From Flavobacteriaceae bacterium (GTDB taxonomy: Bacteria > Bacteroidota > Bacteroidia > Flavobacteriales > Flavobacteriaceae), in assembly GCA_013043825.1 (NCBI GenBank), contig JABDNM010000028.1, positions 1-41,804 on the forward strand: a stretch of 41,804 bases of DNA, written 5' to 3'. Positions 32,706 to 39,577 of the stretch are shown here, in pieces; positions within the stretch are counted from its first letter, which is position 1; every line of letters begins with the position of its first letter. The notes below the pieces were generated by a model that was given only the letters and a program-made list of their open reading frames with translations, made no database searches and was not told the DNA's origin. Made by a program: the position numbers and the translations under genes.

Positions 32706-34025
32706 TTAATCTTTGATCCAGTTTGCGCGGTCCATTTGGTTGAAAGGCCAGGGAGCTGCATTATTTTCAATATTCGTCATGGTGACATTCAATTCATTAG
32801 GTGCTGCCGATTGCTCCATCACGAGATACTGTCTCATATCCATGATGATAGAAAGTGGATCGATACTCACCGGACAAGCTTCAACACAAGCGTTACAGGT
32901 GGTGCAGGCCCAAAGTTCCTCCCGGGTGATATAATCATCAAGCAACTGCTTCCCATCTGGCTGAAATTCTCCGTGCTTCTCTACATTCAGCGCCACTTCT
33001 TGCAATCGATCCCTCGTGTCCATCATGATCTTCCGTGGTGACAGTTTCTTGCCCGTTTGATTGGCTGGGCATTCACTGGTACAACGTCCACATTCGGTGC
33101 AAGTATAGGCATTTAATAGCTGAATTCGATTCAAATCCATTACATCACTTGCTCCAAACTTAGCAGGGGCTTCTTCTCCTTCAGGAGGTGAGGCATAGGG
33201 ATCGGCACTGGGATCCATCATTAATTTCACCTCTTTGGTTACCGATTCCAGGTTCCGGAACTTCCCTTTGGCGGTTAGATTTCCGAAGTAAACATTGGGA
33301 AATGCCAGTATAATATGCAAATGCTTGCTGAAATAAAGGTAATTGAGAAAGACCAAAATCCCAATGATATGAAGCCACCAGGCGGTACGTTCAATGAGGA
33401 TGAGAGTTTCTTCCGATAAGGATTCCAATAGGGGATACAAATGAATACTTATGGGAAACATCCCGGCTTCGGTATAATAATCGGAGCCCATGTGCTGAAG
33501 TACGTGATCTGCTCCATTCATCGTTAAGAAAAGTACCATGAGTACCACTTCAAAATAAAGGATGATATTTCCGTCATTCCGGGGCCATCCCTTCATTTCA
33601 GGACTCATGAATCGTCTTAATTTGTTGATATTCCTGCGAAACCAAAATACCACTACCGCTACTATTACCAAAAACGCCAATATTTCGAAGGAAGCAATAA
33701 GGTAATCATATATTACACCCAGGGATGCGAAAATGCGGTGAGTTCCAAAGAGTCCGTCGATAATGATCTCCAGCACTTCAATATTAATAATGATAAATCC
33801 TACATAGACAATGATATGCATGATCCCGGCTATAGGGCGGACAACCATCTTGGATTGCCCTAAGGCAATGCGCATTACATTCCCCCAACGTTCCTTTTTA
33901 TCACCTTTCACGTCAACCTCTTGCCCTAATTTGATGTTTCGAATGATCCTACGAATGTTCTTCGTAAAATATCCGATACCCACAACAAGGACGATGAGGA
34001 AGATAATGTTCGGGATGTATTGCAT
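32706..34025 (-). CDS. Membrane-bound 4Fe-4S electron-transfer protein (HdrE/NarI-like plus ferredoxin domain)
   Basis: A 439-residue protein. The N-terminal 250 residues hold about five membrane helices with histidines suited to heme b ('GIMHIIVYVGF', 'WWLHIIGILVFLNY'), as in NarI/DsrM subunits. The C-terminal cytosolic part has two 4Fe-4S motifs, 'CTECGRCTSECP' and 'CTTCNACVEACP'. It probably passes electrons between the quinone pool and the CCG-type partner at 31444-32235. The complex may serve a bioenergetic oxidoreductase of unknown substrate. Its ATG overlaps the MCE gene's TAA (TAATG). Confidence 0.9.
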   Translation of the reverse strand: MQYIPNIIFLIVLVVGIGYFTKNIRRIIRNIKLGQEVDVKGDKKERWGNVMRIALGQSKMVVRPIAGIMHIIVYVGFIIINIEVLEIIIDGLFGTHRIFASLGVIYDYLIASFEILAFLVIVAVVVFWFRRNINKLRRFMSPEMKGWPRNDGNIILYFEVVLMVLFLTMNGADHVLQHMGSDYYTEAGMFPISIHLYPLLESLSEETLILIERTAWWLHIIGILVFLNYLYFSKHLHIILAFPNVYFGNLTAKGKFRNLESVTKEVKLMMDPSADPYASPPEGEEAPAKFGASDVMDLNRIQLLNAYTCTECGRCTSECPANQTGKKLSPRKIMMDTRDRLQEVALNVEKHGEFQPDGKQLLDDYITREELWACTTCNACVEACPVSIDPLSIIMDMRQYLVMEQSAAPNELNVTMTNIENNAAPWPFNQMDRANWIKD

Positions 34026-34975
34026 TACTGAATAGTATCTTTGGGCGGTTCGTATTGTTTGGGGCGCTTTCCGAAGAGAGAAAAATGGACGTAGCGCTTA
34101 GGATTCAGTTTCATGTCCTGTAGCAACAGCTCCAGCTGCCTGGAGGCTCCACTCAAGTTATTGTATAACTTTTCATCTTTTAATAATTTGCCAACACTGC
34201 CTTTCCCCTGCTCAATATTCTCTGCGATGTTGTTTAACTTAGCAATGGTAGCTTCTGTGTTCCTCATTAGTTGAGCGATCTCGACTTCAGCCAGGGAATC
34301 GGAAAGCTGTGCAAAATTCTTACTTGCTGTATCAAGGTTGCTGAAGGTATTGTTCAACTTGTCTTGATTGTCGGCCAGCAAGCTATTCATTTTCCGGGAT
34401 GCCCCGTTAAAAGACGCCATGGTGGCATTGAGATTGGCAATACCTGCCCGCAGGTTTTCCTTGGTCTCGTCATCCATCACTTCGCTCACACTCACCAAAA
34501 CGGTATCCAACTTTGCCAAAGTTGACATCAAGCCTTTTTCCAATGGACCAAACTTGTCCATTAGGCCATCGATCATTCCTGCCTGGATCTCACCTGGCAA
34601 TGTATCTCCCGAAACCGCACGATTTGCCGGGTCATTAACCGGGATGATCCCCAGGTTGTTCCCGCTAATTAGTCCGCTACTATAAATTTGTACCACACTG
34701 CTCTTGGCGAATTCAAATTCCTTCTCCACCGTAAATTTGACCACCAGACCTCCCTGACGATCGGCAAAGTCGATACTCATCACCTTTCCTACTATAAGCC
34801 CGTTTATTGTAACCGGTGCTGAAGTGGCCAAGCCTGCAACATTGTCGTATTTCACAAAAAAGACACGGTCGTTTTCCAGTAAATTGGAGTTCTTCAGAAA
34901 GTTATACCCGAAGATGAACAACAGAATTCCTGCGATCACCAAAATGGCGGTTTTTACTTCTCTTGATAATTTCAA
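34025..34975 (-). CDS. MCE-domain protein (MlaD family)
   Basis: A 316-residue inner-membrane-anchored periplasmic protein of a lipid-transport system. An N-terminal helix ('TAILVIAGILLFIFGYNFL') precedes an MCE domain ('VFFVKYDNVAGLATSAPVTI', 'GLIVGKVMSIDF'). Long helices follow that would form a needle or coiled coil ('LADNQDKLNNTFSNLDTASK'). Such proteins carry phospholipids between membranes with an MlaEF-type permease, which is not in this window. The start codon is TTG at 34975 (revcomp of caa); no ATG is available, and MKLSREVKTAIL fits the family. An exact -7 box lies upstream. Confidence 0.9.
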   Translation of the reverse strand: MKLSREVKTAILVIAGILLFIFGYNFLKNSNLLENDRVFFVKYDNVAGLATSAPVTINGLIVGKVMSIDFADRQGGLVVKFTVEKEFEFAKSSVVQIYSSGLISGNNLGIIPVNDPANRAVSGDTLPGEIQAGMIDGLMDKFGPLEKGLMSTLAKLDTVLVSVSEVMDDETKENLRAGIANLNATMASFNGASRKMNSLLADNQDKLNNTFSNLDTASKNFAQLSDSLAEVEIAQLMRNTEATIAKLNNIAENIEQGKGSVGKLLKDEKLYNNLSGASRQLELLLQDMKLNPKRYVHFSLFGKRPKQYEPPKDTIQ

Positions 34976-34997
34976 AAGTGTGGTTTTAATGAAATAA

Positions 34998-35005
34998 CAA
35001 ATTTA
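34998..35005 (-). promoter_or_regulatory. -7 box (TAAATTTG) of the mce/Fe-S operon
   Basis: On the minus strand TAAATTTG matches TAnnTTTG exactly, 22 bases before the TTG start at 34975. The -33 position, 19 bases upstream, reads CTTA and is poor. This is the only plausible promoter for the four-gene operon running to 31444. Confidence 0.5.
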
Positions 35006-35139
35006 GAAATAAATCTCGTTCTCGTAAGCGATTACCCTAAAAGATTGTCAATTAGTTGTAAATATAAAAATGTCAGTAAATACAGGGAATTGAAGCCGTA
35101 TCGTTCAATTTAAGGATAATTGTAAAAAGTGATAGGGTT

Positions 35140-36261
35140 TCAACGATCTTCGGCTTTGAGAACATCGGCCAGGCGAACTTTTTTGTCGCCCTGGAAGGCG
35201 ACCACGTAAGCGGAGGAAAAGCCCTTTTCTCGCGCAAAGGCCTTCATTAGCTGGATCTTATTGTAATTGGAAGTGTCACCATAGTAGTATTTGAACAATC
35301 CATCCTCCTTATTTCTTGAAATCTCTTTCAAACCTTTGAAATTATAGGGCTCTGTCGTCAATTTTTTACTGCTGGCTGCCAGTTGTACCTTAAAGGTGAT
35401 CCCGTCATAAATCCTTTCCTCGGTGGTTTCTATGGCTTCCTCGATCTCTTCCTCGGTGATCTCCGGGTTTTGAAAATCGCTGGTGGCCAAGGCGATATTG
35501 TTTCGATATGCGATTATTCCTTTCGCGATCTGTTCTGCCATTTCTTTTCTCCCTTTTTTTGAATTCACATACTTGCCTTCAGACTTGTGGGTAAGAAAGC
35601 CCAATTCCACAAGTACACTGGGCATATACGAGCTATGGAGTACCCAAAATGGTCCCGATTTTACACTGCGGTCTTTCCGTTTGAGGTTATTCACCATATT
35701 ATTCTGGATCAACCCCGCCAGCATGATACTTTGATCCAGGTATTCCTCCTGCATCAGTGTGAGGCCAATGAGTGATTCCGGGGAATTGGGGTCGAAGCCC
35801 TCGTATTTCTCCAGATAGTTATCTTCGAGAAAAATCACTTCATTCTCCCGTTTGGCCGTTTCAAGGTTTTTACCCGATTTATCGACCCCCATAACAAAGG
35901 TTTCAGCCCCGTATGCCTGGGTATGGTGTGAATTGCAATGAATAGAAACAAAAATATCGGCGTCGGCTTCATTGGCTATGGGCCCCCTGGCCTTCAACTC
36001 AATAAAGACGTCAGATTTACGTGTATAGATCACTTTGAATCCCTCCTCCCGGCTCAGCAATTTGCCAACTTGCAAGGTGACGTCCAGCACAATGTCTTTT
36101 TCCAGGTAACCATTCCCCCGGTTGCCCGAGTCCTTTCCTCCATGACCTGCATCCAATACCACTATAAAGGGGTTTGTGGTATCGTTCTTGTGGCTAAGGA
36201 AACCATAGGAAACAAGGATTCCTAGGAACAAACAGAAAAATAGAATATATTTCGTTTTCAT
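35140..36261 (-). CDS. N-acetylmuramoyl-L-alanine amidase (Amidase_3) with C-terminal SPOR-like domain
   Basis: A 373-residue exported zinc amidase that cuts the bond between muramic acid and the peptide stem, acting in cell separation. After the signal/anchor 'MKTKYILFFCLFLGILVSYG' come the catalytic motifs 'VVLDAGHGGKDSGN', 'LEKDIVLDVTLQVGKLL', 'DIFVSIHCNSHH' and 'PSVLVELGFLTHKSEG'. An acidic linker ('ITEEEIEEAIETTEE') leads to a C-terminal SPOR-like module ('FKVQLAASSKKL'), which would target septal glycans. The ATG at 36261 is preferred over the track's TTG at 36324. It is divergent from lptD. Confidence 0.93.
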   Translation of the reverse strand: MKTKYILFFCLFLGILVSYGFLSHKNDTTNPFIVVLDAGHGGKDSGNRGNGYLEKDIVLDVTLQVGKLLSREEGFKVIYTRKSDVFIELKARGPIANEADADIFVSIHCNSHHTQAYGAETFVMGVDKSGKNLETAKRENEVIFLEDNYLEKYEGFDPNSPESLIGLTLMQEEYLDQSIMLAGLIQNNMVNNLKRKDRSVKSGPFWVLHSSYMPSVLVELGFLTHKSEGKYVNSKKGRKEMAEQIAKGIIAYRNNIALATSDFQNPEITEEEIEEAIETTEERIYDGITFKVQLAASSKKLTTEPYNFKGLKEISRNKEDGLFKYYYGDTSNYNKIQLMKAFAREKGFSSAYVVAFQGDKKVRLADVLKAEDR

Positions 36262-36334
36262 AATGTGGTAACGCGATAACAAAAAGGTTATTTTAAAATT
36301 TTTCATTATCAAATAGTGGCCCAAAAAAAAGACT

Positions 36335-36342
36335 TAATTTTG
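36335..36342 (+). promoter_or_regulatory. -7 box (TAATTTTG) upstream of lptD
   Basis: TAATTTTG matches TAnnTTTG exactly, about 104 bases before the TTG start at 36446. The -33 site is not evident. The divergent region 36262-36445 must also contain the amidase promoter, for which I see no clear box. Confidence 0.4.
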
Positions 36343-36445
36343 AGCATTCAAAAACTAAGCCAATATATCATACTCTGGGGCTGAATTCGTGATTTGAATT
36401 ATTTTTTATCACAAAAGATATCGACAAAAATATAGAACTGTAGCA

Positions 36446-39172
36446 TTGCAACCCAAAAGGCACTTCACTACTTTACCGCTTCTCCTACTGCTACTCTGCA
36501 GCGCCGTTACATATGCTCAGGACCCTCCCAAAAAAGGCAATGTGATCATTACGGCAAAAGCAGACACTACCTTAACAAGGACTTCCGATACCCTCATCAC
36601 GCAGGAGATCACTTTTTCTGAACGCATTAACGATACAGTGCGGGAAGACACCGTTCTTCCTCAACAAGAACCACTACTCACCGATATCGTTGAATATTAT
36701 GGCGAAGATTATGTGTACGTCGACAGGAAGGAGAACAAGGTCTATATGTACGACAAAGCCTTTATTATCTACGAAGATTATCGAATCGACGCCGGGCTTA
36801 TTATACTCGATTATAACAAAAATGAAGTTTATGCCAGGGGGATCGACAGTTCCGGAGTATATAACCAATCGCCCATATTCGTTCAGGCCGATAACAAAGT
36901 GGAACCCGATTCCATAAAGTTCAATTTCGATACCAAGAAGGCAATTGTCTACAATTCACGTACCAAACAAGGGGAACTGAATGCCATTGCAGAGGTCTCC
37001 CGGAAGGAAAACGACTCTGTATATTTTCTTCGGAATGTAAAATTCACGACTTCAGAAAACATCGATGATCCTGAATATTATTTCTATACCCGCAAGGCTA
37101 AATTTGTTCCTAAAAGTAAAGTAGTTACCGGATTAACCAATATGTACATTGCGAATGTACCCACGCCGCTGGGACTGCCTTTTGCATTCTTTCCCCTTAC
37201 CGAAGATCGTTCCTCTGGTTTTTTGCTGCCAAGTATAGGCGAGAACAACAACAGGGGGTTTTATTTTCAGAACGGGGGTTATTATTTTGCCATTAATGAC
37301 TACCTGGACCTCACGCTTTTGGGTGACTATTATACCAATGGTAGTTATGGTCTGCGCGGTGATAGTGACTATGTGGTTCGTTATAAATTTAAAGGAAATG
37401 TAAGTGTGCGTTATGAGAATTTGATAAACAGTGAACGAGGCTTCCCCGATTTTACCCAGAGTGCACTGTACAACATTCGCTGGACCCATACCCAGGATCA
37501 AAAGGCAAACCCAAGCTCTCGTTTCTCAGCTTCCGTGAATCTAGGAAGTAGTCGGTTCCTGCAACGATCCATCAACCAGACCAACAATGCAAGCCAGTTG
37601 GTAAATACACTTAGTTCATCCATATCCTATGCAAAGACCTTCGATGTAGAGCCTCAGGTAAATTTTACGGTTGCGGCCACCCATACTCAAAATACACAGA
37701 CCGAAGAAATTTCGATGTCCCTGCCGAATTTCAACGGAAGTGTCTCTCGTATTTTTCCATTTGCCCCTAAAAGTGGTAGTAAAAAAGGGATCATACAAAA
37801 TATAAACCTGCAATACGACATCACGGGTGAAAACCGAATTCAAACTACCGACTCTCTATTCTTTAAAAGTGAAATGTTCGACAATGCACAAATTGGGGCC
37901 AGACATACCATTCCACTAAGTACTAATTTCAAGGTGCTGAAGTACCTGAGTGTTACTGCCGGAACCAGCTTTCAGGAAACCTGGGTGGGAAAGACCATTC
38001 GAAGGGACTACGACCCTACACTTAATGATGGGGTTGGTGGGGTTGTAGAAGACACTATTTCAGGATTTGATGCATACCGCACGTATGGTTTCTCGACTGC
38101 GGTAGGTACTACTTTATATGGGACTTATACCTTCAGAAAGGACAAAAAGTTCCAGGCCATCAGACATACGCTTCGACCCAACATAAGCTATAGTGTTTCA
38201 CCGGGATTCGACCAATTCTATGACGATTATGTCATACCCTCTGCAGATCCTACCATCAACGACCAGGTAATTCAATATTCACGCTTTGAGCGATCGCTTT
38301 TCGGACAGCCGGGAAGGGAATATTCCAGCAGCATTTCATATTCATTGAGTAACAGCTTAGAAGCCAAAGTTCGGGATAAGGATACTACAGCGACCGAACC
38401 CAAAAAAGTGATCCTCTTGAACAACTTGAATTTCAGCGGAGGTTACAACATAACTGCCGATTCGCTGAAATGGAGTGCAGTACGGTTTTCTGCCGGGATC
38501 CCAATTGTGAAAAAGTTGGACCTTAACCTGAACGGATCCTTGGATCCCTATGCGCTTAATAGTAATAACCAAAAGATCGATAAATTCAATATCGACAACG
38601 GAGGGAGCTTGTTCAGGCTCACCGGAGCAAATTTAAGTTTGAATTACAGCTTCTCCAGCCGAGATTTTGCAGGAGACGCAGACGACGAGGGAGATGATTT
38701 CGACAGCGATACATTCCGGAATGGCGGCCGGCCTGACGACCTTTTTGGAGAAACCCGTGAGGTAGGAAGAGCAGGTTTATTCAAGGAGGATGAAAAGGAT
38801 AAGGACAAGCCCGAAGAAAAAACCTGGTATAGCTACGATCTACCCTGGGACTTGAGACTGGCGTATACCATCACCTACAGCAATGTAGCGCGTGAGAATA
38901 CCATATCATCACAATCGCTTATGTTTAGTTCGAACGTTGAACTTTCTCCTCGCTGGAAAGTTCGCATCTCATCGGGGTATGACTTTAAAAACAAAGGGGT
39001 GACACTCACACAACTGGGCTTCAGTCGAGATCTTGAAAGTTGGAAAATGGATTTCAGCTGGACTCCCATAGGTGCCCGAAACACCTCGTGGAATTTCTTC
39101 ATAGGAATACGAGGAAACATCCTAAGCGATATTAAATACGATAAGCGACGTGAGGCAGATCGCAATTTATAA
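36446..39172 (+). CDS. lptD: LPS-assembly outer-membrane protein, LptD-like
   Basis: A 908-residue outer-membrane protein that would insert lipopolysaccharide into the outer leaflet. The start is TTG at 36446, as no ATG precedes the signal 'QPKRHFTTLPLLLLLLCSAVTYAQ'. Residues about 75-240 form the OstA-like beta-jellyroll ('YVDRKENKVYMYDKAFIIYE', 'ARGIDSSGVYNQSPIFVQAD'). The rest is the large barrel with many aromatic strands ('SIGENNNRGFYFQNGGYYFA', 'NPSSRFSASVNLGSSRFL'). An acidic insertion ('DADDEGDDFDSDTF') lies near residue 750. Bacteroidota homologues diverge strongly from E. coli LptD, so the call relies on layout. ridA follows after 23 bases. Confidence 0.85.
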   Translation: MQPKRHFTTLPLLLLLLCSAVTYAQDPPKKGNVIITAKADTTLTRTSDTLITQEITFSERINDTVREDTVLPQQEPLLTDIVEYYGEDYVYVDRKENKVYMYDKAFIIYEDYRIDAGLIILDYNKNEVYARGIDSSGVYNQSPIFVQADNKVEPDSIKFNFDTKKAIVYNSRTKQGELNAIAEVSRKENDSVYFLRNVKFTTSENIDDPEYYFYTRKAKFVPKSKVVTGLTNMYIANVPTPLGLPFAFFPLTEDRSSGFLLPSIGENNNRGFYFQNGGYYFAINDYLDLTLLGDYYTNGSYGLRGDSDYVVRYKFKGNVSVRYENLINSERGFPDFTQSALYNIRWTHTQDQKANPSSRFSASVNLGSSRFLQRSINQTNNASQLVNTLSSSISYAKTFDVEPQVNFTVAATHTQNTQTEEISMSLPNFNGSVSRIFPFAPKSGSKKGIIQNINLQYDITGENRIQTTDSLFFKSEMFDNAQIGARHTIPLSTNFKVLKYLSVTAGTSFQETWVGKTIRRDYDPTLNDGVGGVVEDTISGFDAYRTYGFSTAVGTTLYGTYTFRKDKKFQAIRHTLRPNISYSVSPGFDQFYDDYVIPSADPTINDQVIQYSRFERSLFGQPGREYSSSISYSLSNSLEAKVRDKDTTATEPKKVILLNNLNFSGGYNITADSLKWSAVRFSAGIPIVKKLDLNLNGSLDPYALNSNNQKIDKFNIDNGGSLFRLTGANLSLNYSFSSRDFAGDADDEGDDFDSDTFRNGGRPDDLFGETREVGRAGLFKEDEKDKDKPEEKTWYSYDLPWDLRLAYTITYSNVARENTISSQSLMFSSNVELSPRWKVRISSGYDFKNKGVTLTQLGFSRDLESWKMDFSWTPIGARNTSWNFFIGIRGNILSDIKYDKRREADRNL

Positions 39173-39195
39173 TTCAATCGTTCAATGTAAATATC

Positions 39196-39576
39196 ATGAA
39201 AAAAATCATCAATACACCCAACGCCCCGGCACCCATAGGAGCTTACAGCCAGGCCATTTTAAATGGAAAGATGTTATTTACTTCGGGGCAGATTGCCATC
39301 GATCCTGTGACCAGTGAATTGGTATTGGATGATATTCAGCGCGAGACAGAGCAGGTTATGAATAACCTGAAAGCCGTCCTGGCCGCTGCCGGGATGGACT
39401 TCAGCCATGTGATCAAGACTTCAATTTTTATAAGCGACATGGAAAATTTCTCAAGTATAAATAGGGTTTATTCCAGGTATTTTGATGAGGAAACGGCTCC
39501 GGCAAGGGAAACCGTTGAAGTAGCGAACCTGCCTAAGTATGTGAATGTTGAGATCTCAATGATCGCCTCACTTTAA
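39196..39576 (+). CDS. ridA: RidA-family enamine/imine deaminase
   Basis: A 126-residue trimeric protein that hydrolyses reactive 2-aminoacrylate-type enamines made by PLP enzymes. Family features are 'NAPAPIGAYSQAILNGKMLF', 'TSGQIAIDPVTSEL', and the catalytic Arg in 'APARETVEVANLPKYVNVEI', ending 'SMIASL'. The length is standard. It follows lptD by 23 bases and converges on the TamB-like gene with one base between the stop codons. Confidence 0.95.
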   Translation: MKKIINTPNAPAPIGAYSQAILNGKMLFTSGQIAIDPVTSELVLDDIQRETEQVMNNLKAVLAAAGMDFSHVIKTSIFISDMENFSSINRVYSRYFDEETAPARETVEVANLPKYVNVEISMIASL

Positions 39577-39577
39577 A

